The translations under genes were made by a program, and so were the position numbers. Shown in pieces: positions 9,227-17,755 of a stretch of 64,000 nucleotides of DNA (position 1 is the stretch's first letter; each line of letters starts with the position of its first letter). The DNA comes from Acidobacteriota bacterium. Lineage in GTDB: Bacteria; Acidobacteriota; Blastocatellia; Pyrinomonadales; Pyrinomonadaceae. Location: positions 1 to 64,000 of the forward strand of contig JAIVJV010000005.1 of assembly GCA_020199835.1 (NCBI GenBank). The letters are read 5' to 3'. A model generated the notes under the pieces. It did not search any database. It had not been told where the DNA came from and saw only the letters and a list, made by a program, of their open reading frames with translations.

Positions 9227-10369
9227 ATGCCTGTCACGGAGGATCAACTTTCGCCATTGATTATTCAGTCGATCGAACTGCGCGAAATCTGCCTGCCGCT
9301 CATCCACTTCTTCGAAACCAGCTTCGGCCGCACCACTGAAAGACGCATTGTGTTGGCGCGAGTCACGGACGCCGATGGAGCTGAAGGTTGGGGTGAGTGC
9401 ACGGCGGGTGAAGGACCGTTCTACAGCGACGAATGGACGGACAGCGCGTGGAGCACGTTGTGTGAATTTCTCGGTCCAATGGTTTTAGGTCAACGTGTCG
9501 AACGCGCGGCTGATGTGTTCGGTTTGATGAGACCGGTTCGCGGTCATCGCATGGCGAAGGCAACGATTGAAACCGCGTGCTGGGACCTGGAAGCCAGGAA
9601 GCTTGGCGTGCCTTTGTGGAAACATCTCGGCGGCACGCCTCGCGAGATCTCGTGCGGCGTTTCCATTGGTATCCAGGACACGCCCGACATTCTCCTCGAA
9701 AAAATTCGCCAGGAAGTGGATGCGGGTTATCAACGCATCAAGATCAAGATCAAGCCCGGTTGGGATGTGAGCATCGTCACGCGCGTGCGCAAGGAGTTTC
9801 CGCATATACGTTTGATGGGCGACGCGAACTCCGCGTACACGCTTGCTGACGTTCCGCTGTTCAAGGAACTCGATGGTCTCAACTTGATGATGCTGGAGCA
9901 GCCGCTGTCGCATGACGACATTTTTGATCACGCGAAATTACAGCAACAGATTCAGACGCCGATTTGTTTGGACGAGTCGATTCGCACGCCGGAAGATGCA
10001 ACTCACGCGATCGCGATGGGTTCGTGCAAGATAATTAACGTGAAACTCGGACGCGTCGGTGGACACAGCGAAGCGAAACGCGTCGAAGCGGTGGCGCGTG
10101 CGAACGATATTCCGGTTTGGTGTGGCGGTATGTTGGAGTCGGGAATCGGACGCGCTCACAACATCGCGATGTCCACGCTCGCGGGTTTTAGTTTGCCGGG
10201 TGACGTGTCAGCGAGCGCGCGTTACTGGGAAGAAGACATCATCGAGCCGCCGGTGATGGTGAGTGCGACCGGAACGATTGTCGCGCCTGACGCTTCGGGC
10301 ATTGGGTTCAATCTTAACCTGCCGCGTATCGACGCTCTGACGGTGCGCAAACAAACGATCGCTTTATGA
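9227..10369 (+). CDS. Enolase-superfamily N-acylamino-acid racemase / o-succinylbenzoate synthase-like
   Basis: 380 residues, normal for the MenC/NSAR group of the muconate-lactonizing subgroup. Visible active-site elements are the K-x-K motif (RIKIKIKPGWD), the metal ligands in GDANSAY, LEQPL and CLDES, and the opposite-face lysine in NVKLGRVGG. Family members make o-succinylbenzoate for menaquinone, racemise N-acylamino acids, or do both. No other men gene is nearby, and the stop overlaps the start of an M20 peptidase. That pairing is known for N-succinylamino-acid racemases acting with a desuccinylase to convert D- to L-amino acids. I favour the racemase role, but sequence alone cannot exclude MenC. 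Confidence 0.8.
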   Translation: MPVTEDQLSPLIIQSIELREICLPLIHFFETSFGRTTERRIVLARVTDADGAEGWGECTAGEGPFYSDEWTDSAWSTLCEFLGPMVLGQRVERAADVFGLMRPVRGHRMAKATIETACWDLEARKLGVPLWKHLGGTPREISCGVSIGIQDTPDILLEKIRQEVDAGYQRIKIKIKPGWDVSIVTRVRKEFPHIRLMGDANSAYTLADVPLFKELDGLNLMMLEQPLSHDDIFDHAKLQQQIQTPICLDESIRTPEDATHAIAMGSCKIINVKLGRVGGHSEAKRVEAVARANDIPVWCGGMLESGIGRAHNIAMSTLAGFSLPGDVSASARYWEEDIIEPPVMVSATGTIVAPDASGIGFNLNLPRIDALTVRKQTIAL

Positions 10370-11538
10370 CACTTATTTCATCTTCCCTTGCCGCTGAAAT
10401 TCTAGACAGGTTTCGTGAGAGGCAGAGCGACGTCGAATCGTTCGTACGCGCACTCGTCGAAATCGAATCACCCTCGGGCGACGTTGACGGCAGCCGCGGA
10501 GTTGTCGCTGCGTTGTCGGCGGCCGCGCAAACTGTGAACGGCGTCGATGTGATCGAACCGGTCCAGGTTTCCGGCGTTGGACAACATCTAGTCATAAAGT
10601 CCTTTGGCGGAGATGGCAACGCCGGACAAATTCTACTCGTTGGACACACTGACACAGTTCATTCGCGAGGCTCGTTGGCCCAGCGTCCTTGGCGTTCTGA
10701 GGGCGGCAAAATTTATGGCCCCGGCGTGTTTGATATGAAAGCGAACTGTGCGCTTGCGCTGGAAGTGTTGCGCACGTTATCGGAGTTGAAGCTAAAACCG
10801 AAGTTTGGTGTGACTATCGTGTTGACGTGCGACGAAGAAGTCGGCAGTGCGTCCGGTTGGCCGTTGATCGAACAGGTTGCTAAAGCGCAGAACACCCGTT
10901 ACGCCTTTGTGCTTGAACCGCCGGCGCCGGGAGGTCGAGTAAAAACAGGGCGGAAGGGAACGGGGATTTACGCGATCAAGGTCGAGGGAAAAGCCGCACA
11001 TGCTGGACTCGAACCTGAGAAAGGCGCGAGTGCGATTCTCGAACTCGCGCGGCAAACTGAACGTCTCCATTCGCTCAATTTTGCGGGTTCGGGAATCACG
11101 TTGAATGTCGGCGTGGTCCATGGCGGCACGCGTTCAAACGTCGTGGCCGCGCAGGCCGAAGGCGAGATCGACGTGCGTTTCTCGACTGAAGCGGAGTCGC
11201 GCGAAGTCGAACGGATTCTTTCGAGTCTGCAACCGGTGGATGAGCGAACGAAAGTGTTCGTGTCAGGCGGAATCAATCGGCCGCCGCTTGAACGTACCGC
11301 TGCTGTTATCGAACTGTTTGAAAAAGCGCGTGGTGTCGCGGCGCATCTCGGATTCGAACTCGGCGAAGCGCAGGTAGGCGGCGCGTCTGACGGAAACTTT
11401 CTCGCGGCGCTGGGGATTCCGGTGCTCGACGGACTCGGCATCTGCGGTGACGGCGCGCACGCTGTGCACGAACATATCGAAGTGAATGATATCGCTCGCC
11501 GAGGCGCGTTGATAACTGGTTTACTCCTATCTGTGTAG
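10366..11538 (+). CDS. M20 family metallopeptidase (carboxypeptidase G2 / ArgE-DapE type)
   Basis: 390 residues with the di-zinc motifs GHTDTVH, GPGVFDMKAN and CDEEVGS, a lid/dimerisation domain in the middle (about 185-290), and a C-terminal metal histidine in DGAHAVHEH. The ATG overlaps the preceding stop (ATGA, 10366-10369), so the two genes are probably translationally coupled. Family members remove N-acyl or terminal amino acids by hydrolysis. With the upstream racemase it likely deacylates N-acyl-L-amino acids; the acyl group is unknown. No signal peptide, so cytoplasmic. Confidence 0.85.
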   Translation: MTLISSSLAAEILDRFRERQSDVESFVRALVEIESPSGDVDGSRGVVAALSAAAQTVNGVDVIEPVQVSGVGQHLVIKSFGGDGNAGQILLVGHTDTVHSRGSLAQRPWRSEGGKIYGPGVFDMKANCALALEVLRTLSELKLKPKFGVTIVLTCDEEVGSASGWPLIEQVAKAQNTRYAFVLEPPAPGGRVKTGRKGTGIYAIKVEGKAAHAGLEPEKGASAILELARQTERLHSLNFAGSGITLNVGVVHGGTRSNVVAAQAEGEIDVRFSTEAESREVERILSSLQPVDERTKVFVSGGINRPPLERTAAVIELFEKARGVAAHLGFELGEAQVGGASDGNFLAALGIPVLDGLGICGDGAHAVHEHIEVNDIARRGALITGLLLSV

Positions 11539-11558
11539 CCTGTGTTTATTTGTGGCCG

Positions 11559-12335
11559 ATGTTAATTGCAACCTGGAACGTCAATTCAATTCTCGCGCGC
11601 ATGCCGCACATTACGCGCTGGCTTGACGACGTTAAGCCCGACGTCTTGTGCGTGCAGGAAACGAAATGCACTGACGACAAAGTTCCTGTAGTGATCTTTC
11701 AGGAGCGTGGTTACCACTGCCAACTGTTCGGCCAGCAGTCGTACAACGGCGTCGCGATTTTCACCCGCGGCGATGCGTGTGAGACCACTCATCGTGGCTT
11801 TCCCAATGACGACGCGGAAGCGCAGTCACGTCTGATCACCACCACGTTCAACGGCATCAGCATCGTCAACGTCTACATTCCGAATGGGCAGGCGGTGGGA
11901 TCCGAAAAGTATGCGTTCAAGCTCGGGTGGATGCGTCGCTTGCGCGAGTTCTTCGATGCTCATTACGACAGGACAACGCCGGTGTTGTTGTGTGGAGACG
12001 TCAACGTCGCACCTGAGGAGCGCGACGTACACGATCCACGGCTTTGGACGGGGCGAATCATGTTCAGCGAGCAGGAGCGCGCGAGGTTGCAGGATATTAA
12101 GGACTGGGGGTTCACTGACGCGTTTCGACTACACGAAGAAGCAGGTGGCAAGTTTACGTGGTGGGATTATCGGGCGGGCGCGTTTCGACGCAATCTCGGG
12201 CTTAGGATTGACCACGTCTGGATCAGCGAGCCGCTCGTTTCGCGTAGTGTGAAGACGTGGATCGACATCGAGCCACGAAGGTGGGAGCGCCCCTCGGATC
12301 ACGCTCCCGTCATTGCAGAGTTTAATTGGACGTAA
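11559..12335 (+). CDS. xthA: Exodeoxyribonuclease III
   Basis: About 258 residues, typical for ExoIII/AP endonuclease 1. Motifs seen: ATWNVNS, QETKC, YIPNG, CGDVNVAP, and the terminal RIDHVWIS and PSDHAPV with the catalytic Asp-His. I place the start at the ATG giving MLIATWNVNS; a TTG nine bases upstream is also open. It acts in base excision repair at abasic sites and removes 3' blocking groups. It lies 20 bp downstream of the M20 gene and overlaps the 3' end of preA by 14 bp on the opposite strand. Confidence 0.92.
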   Translation: MLIATWNVNSILARMPHITRWLDDVKPDVLCVQETKCTDDKVPVVIFQERGYHCQLFGQQSYNGVAIFTRGDACETTHRGFPNDDAEAQSRLITTTFNGISIVNVYIPNGQAVGSEKYAFKLGWMRRLREFFDAHYDRTTPVLLCGDVNVAPEERDVHDPRLWTGRIMFSEQERARLQDIKDWGFTDAFRLHEEAGGKFTWWDYRAGAFRRNLGLRIDHVWISEPLVSRSVKTWIDIEPRRWERPSDHAPVIAEFNWT

Positions 12336-13422
12336 GCTCCGCCGTCTTCTCGGTGATGTCTTTCTGAGCCCACTCGTTGTCGCGGCTCGCCTCACCGGCT
12401 TTCGAACGTTTCGCGGTTTTCATCTTCTGCACCAGGTCCATATGCGTTGAGAAATAAGGCAGGCTCTTGCCGACCATCTCCTGGACGGACTCAAAGCCTT
12501 TATCGACCATGAACTTCTCGACGCCTGCTTGCAGTTCCTCGATCATCTTCACGCCCTGCAACATCACGCCGGTGCAAATCTGAACCGTTGACGCGCCCAA
12601 CAGCATGAACTCGAGCGCGTCGTGAGAGTTCTCGATGCCGCCGATGCCACTGATACTCACGCCATCGGGTAATCCGAGCGCAAGCTGGCTCACCATGCGC
12701 AACGCGATCGGCCTCACCGCCTGCGCCGAATAACCACCCGGAACACAATGACCTTCAACCGTCGGCATCGGGCGCAGTGTTTCGAGGTCCACGCCAATCA
12801 CCGACAGGATCGTGTTTATCGCCGAGATACCGACTGCGCCACCGGCGACCGCAGCGAGCGCGGGTTCGCGAATGTTGGTGATGTTGGGCGTCATCTTGGC
12901 CCACACCGGAACCTTCGAGACTTCCGTCACCCAGCGCGTCACTTCCTGCGTCAGGTCCGGATGCTCGCCCATCTCCGAACCCATCTTGCGTTCGGTCATA
13001 CCGTGCGGACACGAGAAGTTGAGCTCAAAACCATCAACGCCAGTGTCCTGGACCATGCGCGTGAGTTCCTGCCACCGACTCTTCTCGTACTCCTCCATGA
13101 TCGACGCGATCAAAATGTGGTTCGGATACTCCTTTTTGATCTGGCGAAACTCGTCGAGCCAAACGTCAATCGGCCGATCCGAGATCAATTCGATGTTTTC
13201 AAATCCGATCACTTCTCCCGTTCTGCGGGAACGAAGTTTGCCGTAACGCGGCACGACGTTGACGACCTTCGCCGACTCGAGGCTGACAGTCTTGGCGACC
13301 GCGCCTCCCCAACCAGCGTCGTACGACTTGGCGAGCACGCGGGCGTTCGTTCCCGGCGGGCCTGATCCCAGCACAAACGGGTTGGGAAACTTCATGCCGT
13401 TGACGGTGATTGATAGATCCAT
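12322..13422 (-). CDS. preA: Dihydropyrimidine dehydrogenase PreA-like flavoprotein lacking the Fe-S tail
   Basis: 366 residues of the dihydroorotate/dihydropyrimidine dehydrogenase TIM barrel. FMN and substrate motifs include PFVLGSGPP, FELNFSCPHGM, WAKMTPNITN and ISGIGGIEN. PreA reduces uracil and thymine with electrons passed from PreT. Usual PreA proteins are about 410 residues and end in a two-cluster ferredoxin domain. This one stops after about 345 barrel residues plus a charged tail without cysteines. No preT is present in the window. It is the last gene of the minus-strand pyrimidine operon, which supports the role. The electron donor is unclear. Confidence 0.85.
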   Translation of the reverse strand: MDLSITVNGMKFPNPFVLGSGPPGTNARVLAKSYDAGWGGAVAKTVSLESAKVVNVVPRYGKLRSRRTGEVIGFENIELISDRPIDVWLDEFRQIKKEYPNHILIASIMEEYEKSRWQELTRMVQDTGVDGFELNFSCPHGMTERKMGSEMGEHPDLTQEVTRWVTEVSKVPVWAKMTPNITNIREPALAAVAGGAVGISAINTILSVIGVDLETLRPMPTVEGHCVPGGYSAQAVRPIALRMVSQLALGLPDGVSISGIGGIENSHDALEFMLLGASTVQICTGVMLQGVKMIEELQAGVEKFMVDKGFESVQEMVGKSLPYFSTHMDLVQKMKTAKRSKAGEASRDNEWAQKDITEKTAELTSN

Positions 13423-13458
13423 AATTTGCTCCGCTGTCTGTCTTAAATTCCCTGCCGC

Positions 13459-14328
13459 TTAGTCGGCGACGAGGGCGCCGTACGTATCCGGTCGTCGATC
13501 ACGATAGAACTGCCACGTGTTGCGCACCTCGCGAATTTTTTCCAGATCAAGGTCCGCCACGATAAGCGCATCCTTGTCACGCGGCGCTTCAGCGAGAAAC
13601 TGCCCACGCGGATCGCAGAAGTAACTTTGCCCGTAAAACTCGCCGATGTCCCACGGCTGTTCGTGTCCCACGCGATTGATCGCGCCGATGAAGTAGCCGT
13701 TCGCGACCGCGTGTGCCGGTTGTTCGAGACGCCAGAGATACTCAGAGAGACCTGCCACAGTTGCCGACGGATTGAAAACGATCTCCGCGCCGTTCAGGCC
13801 GAGTGCTCGCGCGCCTTCGGGAAAATGACGGTCGTAACAGATGTAAACGCCGATACGAGCGAACGCGGTGTCGAAACAGGGATAGCCGAGATTGCCGGGA
13901 CGGAAGTAAAACTTTTCCCAAAAACCGGGATTGACGTGCGGAATGTGATTCTTACGATATTTGCCGAGATACTTGCCGTCAGCATCGATCACGGCGGCGG
14001 TGTTGTAGTAAACGCCGGTGATCTCTTCTTCATAGATCGGCACGATGATCACCATGCCGTGCTCTTTCGCGACTTCCTGCATCAGGCGCACGGTTGGACC
14101 ATCGGGAATGCGTTCCACCGCTTCGTACCAGCGCGTCTGTTGTTCGGCGCAGAAATACGGCGTGGTGAACACCTCCTGCATGCAGATAATCTGCACGCCC
14201 TGTTTGGCGGCGTCCTGTAGAAACGTCAGGTGCTTCTCGATATTCAGGCGCTTGATATCTTCGATCGGCGCATCAGTCGGCGCTGCATTAGTACATTGGA
14301 TCAGTCCGCATTTAACCGTGCGTGGCAT
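13459..14328 (-). CDS. Beta-ureidopropionase (nitrilase-superfamily carbamoyl amidohydrolase)
   Basis: 289 residues, full length for the carbon-nitrogen hydrolase fold. The catalytic Glu-Lys-Cys triad is visible in MQEVF, YRKNHIP and YICYDRHFPEGAR. Related proteins hydrolyse N-carbamoyl-beta-alanine or N-carbamoylputrescine to free amine, ammonia and CO2. The position between a dihydropyrimidinase, an NCS1 permease and PreA makes N-carbamoyl-beta-alanine the likely substrate. Its start overlaps the 3' end of the permease gene by 17 bp. Cytoplasmic. Confidence 0.88.
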   Translation of the reverse strand: MPRTVKCGLIQCTNAAPTDAPIEDIKRLNIEKHLTFLQDAAKQGVQIICMQEVFTTPYFCAEQQTRWYEAVERIPDGPTVRLMQEVAKEHGMVIIVPIYEEEITGVYYNTAAVIDADGKYLGKYRKNHIPHVNPGFWEKFYFRPGNLGYPCFDTAFARIGVYICYDRHFPEGARALGLNGAEIVFNPSATVAGLSEYLWRLEQPAHAVANGYFIGAINRVGHEQPWDIGEFYGQSYFCDPRGQFLAEAPRDKDALIVADLDLEKIREVRNTWQFYRDRRPDTYGALVAD

Positions 14329-15820
14329 TCAACGGCTCCCTTCGAGTTTTCGTCAAAACGTAGTATATGACGAATCCCAAGGCAAAAGTAACGAACCATG
14401 AATAAGTGTAGAGGTGGTCAAGGAAGGTCGGGTTGCTGACCTGACCGCCCGGTGTTGAAGCGGCGCGCACGAAACCCGGTACGACCGGCGCGATGGCCAC
14501 AACAAGAGCCGCCATTGCGCGCCAGTTGAAACCATTGCCATAGGAATACGGTCCGCGCGGATCAAACAACCCTTCAAGATTCAGTTGTTGTTTGCGGATC
14601 ACCCAGTAGTCGCAAATCAAAATGCCGGCGATCGCGCCCATCAAACCTGAGTAACCGATCAACCAGGTGAAGATGTACGCGCCCATTGATTCCATCAGCT
14701 TCCACGGCATCATCAGAATGCCAATAACCGCGGTGATCAATCCGCCCGTCACGTAAGAGATCAGGCGCGGGTTGAGGTTCGAGAAGTCGTTCGAAGGCGA
14801 AACGACGTTCGCGGCCATGTTCGTTGTAAGCTGCGCCGCAAAGATCACCGCTGTGGCAAAGAGAATAATCAGCACGCTATCGAAGCGCGCCATTAAGTCC
14901 ACCGGATTCGGAATCGCTACGCCGTAGATCAAAAGCGTGGCGCTGGTCACTGCGACGCCGATGAACGCAAATGCCGTCATCGTGAACGGGAGTCCCAAGG
15001 CCTGGCCCAACATCTGTGACTTCTGCGACCGTGCGTAACGAGTGAAGTCGGGAATGTTGAGACTTAGCGTGGCCCAATAGCCGACTGAGGCAGTCAACGC
15101 GCCGGGAAAGATGGTCCAGAACTCATTTTGCTGTTTTTGCAGTGCCGCCGATTCCGTGAGCACGCGACCCAGTCCGCCGGCGCGCCACGCGGCCCAGACG
15201 AGTAACACCAAACCGCCCACCAGCAGCAACGGCGCCGACCACGTTTCGAGATACTTGATGCCTTCGACGCCTTTCAGAATGATGACCACCTGAATAGCCC
15301 AAAACAAAAGAAACGCGAGCCAGGTGTGCAAAGCGACGTCGAGGAACATTGCGGAAAGCGAGTTCCACGCCGGGAACATGACACCAAACAGCGCGTCGAG
15401 CGCCGTGCCGCCGATCCATGTTTGAATGCCAAACCATCCGCACGCCACGATCGCCCGCAGCATCGCCGGCACGTTCGCTCCCTTTGTGCCAAACGCAGCG
15501 CGGCTCAGCACGGGAAACGACACGCCGTACTTTGTTCCCGCGTGAGCGTTGAGAATCATCGGGATGAGCACGATCGTGTTGCCAAGCAGGATCGTGATCA
15601 TCGCCTGCCACCAGTTCATGCCGGCTTCAATGAAACCACCGGCGAGTGTGTAGGTGGTGATTACCACGCTCATGCCGATCCAGAGTGCGGCGATGTTCCA
15701 GGTGGACCAGGTGCGCTCGTTGATCGTGGTGGGCGCGAGATCCCGGTTCCAGAGCGGGCTGTGGGAAACGTCGGTTTGTAGTTCTACAAAGTCGCGTTCA
15801 GTGGGGGATTCAGTCGTCAT
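14312..15820 (-). CDS. NCS1 family nucleobase/hydantoin:cation symporter
   Basis: 502 residues with about 12 membrane segments. The N-terminal SPLWNRDLAPT and the first-helix region ALWIGMSV are typical of the nucleobase:cation symporter-1 family (Mhp1, PucI, CodB relatives). GYWATLSLNIPDFTRYA is the characteristic family motif in the middle. It should import uracil, thymine, dihydropyrimidines or hydantoins with Na+ or H+. It lies 16 bp downstream of dihydropyrimidinase, so uracil or a hydantoin-like ring is the best guess. Confidence 0.9.
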   Translation of the reverse strand: MTTESPTERDFVELQTDVSHSPLWNRDLAPTTINERTWSTWNIAALWIGMSVVITTYTLAGGFIEAGMNWWQAMITILLGNTIVLIPMILNAHAGTKYGVSFPVLSRAAFGTKGANVPAMLRAIVACGWFGIQTWIGGTALDALFGVMFPAWNSLSAMFLDVALHTWLAFLLFWAIQVVIILKGVEGIKYLETWSAPLLLVGGLVLLVWAAWRAGGLGRVLTESAALQKQQNEFWTIFPGALTASVGYWATLSLNIPDFTRYARSQKSQMLGQALGLPFTMTAFAFIGVAVTSATLLIYGVAIPNPVDLMARFDSVLIILFATAVIFAAQLTTNMAANVVSPSNDFSNLNPRLISYVTGGLITAVIGILMMPWKLMESMGAYIFTWLIGYSGLMGAIAGILICDYWVIRKQQLNLEGLFDPRGPYSYGNGFNWRAMAALVVAIAPVVPGFVRAASTPGGQVSNPTFLDHLYTYSWFVTFALGFVIYYVLTKTRREPLNATHG

Positions 15821-15836
15821 GTTGTTTTGCCGGCGG

Positions 15837-17219
15837 TTAAATAGCCACGCAGGTGCCGCGTTTCAGAAACTGTCCATCACCAGCCTTGCCTTTGAAATCG
15901 CCGTTATCCACTACGACCTTGCCACGCGACAACGTAGTCTCGACGACGCCCTTAATCTTCTTGCCTTCGTACGCGTTGTAGTCAACGTTCATGTGGCTGG
16001 TCTTGAGGCCGAGTGTTTGTTCCTTGTTAGGATCGAAGATCACGATGTCCGCGTCGGAGCCGACCGCAATCGTTCCTTTCTTCGGGAACAGGCCAAACAT
16101 CTTTGCCGCTGCAGTTGACGTAAGTTCGACAAACCGATTCAGGCTGATGCGATTCTCGACGACGCCTCCGTTGTAGATTAGCGGCACCCGATGCTCGACG
16201 CCCGGCGCGCCGTTCGGAATCTTCGTGAAATCGTCTTTGCCGAGTTCTTTTTGTTCTTTCATGCAGAAAGGACAGTGGTCAGTGGAGATGACCTGAAGGT
16301 CGTCCATCTTCAAACCCTTCCAGAGTTCTGCCTGGTTTGATTTCTCTCGCAGCGGCGGCGTCATTACATACTTGGCGCCGTCGAAGCCGGGTTCGTCGTA
16401 GTTGTCGATCGAGAGAAAGAGATACTGCGGACACGTTTCGGCAAAGGCCGGGATACCGCGATCGCGAGCCTGACGCACCTGGTTCAGCGCATCGGCGCAC
16501 GACAGGTGAACGATGTAAACGGGCGCTTCCGCCATCTCGGCAATCGCGATTGCGCGGTGCACGCCTTCGGCTTCCGCGATGGTTGGTCTTGTTAAAGCGT
16601 GATACTTCGGCGCGGTGTGGCCGCTCTCGAGCGCGCGTTTTATGATCTCGTTGATGACGATGCCGTTCTCGGCGTGCATGCAGATCAAACCGCCGCGTTG
16701 GCCCGCGGCCGACATCGCGCGGAAGATCGTCGCGTCATCAACCAGGAACACGCCGGGATAGGCCATGAACATTTTGAAACTGGTCACGCCCTCGTCCATC
16801 GCGGTGTAGAGTTCTTCGATCTGTTTGTCTTCGAGCTCGGTGGTGATGAGGTGGAAGCCGTAATCGATGACGGTTTTGCCTTCGGCTTTCTGGTGCCAGT
16901 TGTCAATACCTTCGAGCAGAGATTGGCCTTTGTACTGCACGGCGAAATCGATGATGGTTGTGGTGCCGCCGTGGGCGGCCGCAACGGTGCCGGTGTGGAA
17001 ATCGTCGGATGATTCAGTGCCACCGAACGGCAGTTCCATGTGGGTATGTGGATCGATCCCACCGGGAATGACGAGTTTGCCGGCGGCGTCAATGGAGTGG
17101 TCCGCCTCCATCGTCAGTGTTTTCCCAATCACCGAGACGCATTCGTCTTCGATCAGTATGTCAGCTTGATAGTCGTCAACGGCAGTGACGATCCGGCCGT
17201 TTTTGATGAGTGTTTTCAT
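15837..17219 (-). CDS. hydA: Dihydropyrimidinase (D-hydantoinase)
   Basis: About 460 residues starting at MKTLIKNGRIVT; a start 36 bases upstream is open but lies inside the previous gene. The di-zinc amidohydrolase motifs are present: DPHTHMELPFGG, the carbamylated lysine in SFKMFMAYPG, HAENG, VHLSCADAL and STDHCPF. The enzyme opens dihydrouracil or dihydrothymine to the N-carbamoyl-beta-amino acid, the step between PreA and the beta-ureidopropionase. The ATG overlaps the stop of the upstream secreted-protein gene (ATGA, 17216-17219), giving translational coupling. Confidence 0.94.
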   Translation of the reverse strand: MKTLIKNGRIVTAVDDYQADILIEDECVSVIGKTLTMEADHSIDAAGKLVIPGGIDPHTHMELPFGGTESSDDFHTGTVAAAHGGTTTIIDFAVQYKGQSLLEGIDNWHQKAEGKTVIDYGFHLITTELEDKQIEELYTAMDEGVTSFKMFMAYPGVFLVDDATIFRAMSAAGQRGGLICMHAENGIVINEIIKRALESGHTAPKYHALTRPTIAEAEGVHRAIAIAEMAEAPVYIVHLSCADALNQVRQARDRGIPAFAETCPQYLFLSIDNYDEPGFDGAKYVMTPPLREKSNQAELWKGLKMDDLQVISTDHCPFCMKEQKELGKDDFTKIPNGAPGVEHRVPLIYNGGVVENRISLNRFVELTSTAAAKMFGLFPKKGTIAVGSDADIVIFDPNKEQTLGLKTSHMNVDYNAYEGKKIKGVVETTLSRGKVVVDNGDFKGKAGDGQFLKRGTCVAI

Positions 17220-17755
17220 CGGTTTTGGTCCACAGATTTCACGGATTTGAGACACGGTTTGGTGGTGGAATTGTCGGCTGCGGCGCGAGCGTCGGCGTTT
17301 GCTTTGGCGCCGGGAGCGATCTTGTCAGTCACGCAGATTTCGTCCGGTGTGATCTTGGCAACGACCAGATAGGATGTTTTGCGGTTGGGGTGGTCGGGAT
17401 CTTCACTGGCGTTGTAGCGCAGAATCAGGGCGACGGGTTTTTTCTTTACCCGCCATTCCGCTCGTGGGCCAACGTAGGAAAAACCGCCGCTGACTACGTC
17501 CCACAAATCGAGCGAATGTTTGGCGCCCTTTGGCGTAACGACGACGACGTTCTGGCGCAGATCGCCCTCGAGTAAAAGCAAGGAATAGCCGGCAACGCCG
17601 CGGCAGCGGCCTTCGTAGTCACCGGCGCCGGTAGTTTCAGTCTTTATCGTGCGGCACTGCTTTGCTGCGAGCGAGGTGTAGAGACTGCGGTTGGCTTGCG
17701 CGAGAGTCGTTGCCGACGCAACCAGGATGATTGTTGTGACAAACACCAGTCTCAA
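17216..17755 (-). CDS. Secreted protein of unknown function inside the pyrimidine operon
   Basis: 179 residues beginning with a signal peptide ([20 protein letters not shown]). The mature part is beta-rich with three spaced cysteines and a lysine/alanine-rich tail. I recognise no family. The start is TTG, overlapping the aldehyde dehydrogenase stop (TTGA), and its stop overlaps the dihydropyrimidinase start (ATGA). It is therefore coupled on both sides to cytoplasmic enzymes. A periplasmic or surface role in substrate capture is possible, but nothing in the sequence proves it. Confidence 0.7.
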   Translation of the reverse strand: MRLVFVTTIILVASATTLAQANRSLYTSLAAKQCRTIKTETTGAGDYEGRCRGVAGYSLLLLEGDLRQNVVVVTPKGAKHSLDLWDVVSGGFSYVGPRAEWRVKKKPVALILRYNASEDPDHPNRKTSYLVVAKITPDEICVTDKIAPGAKANADARAAADNSTTKPCLKSVKSVDQNR

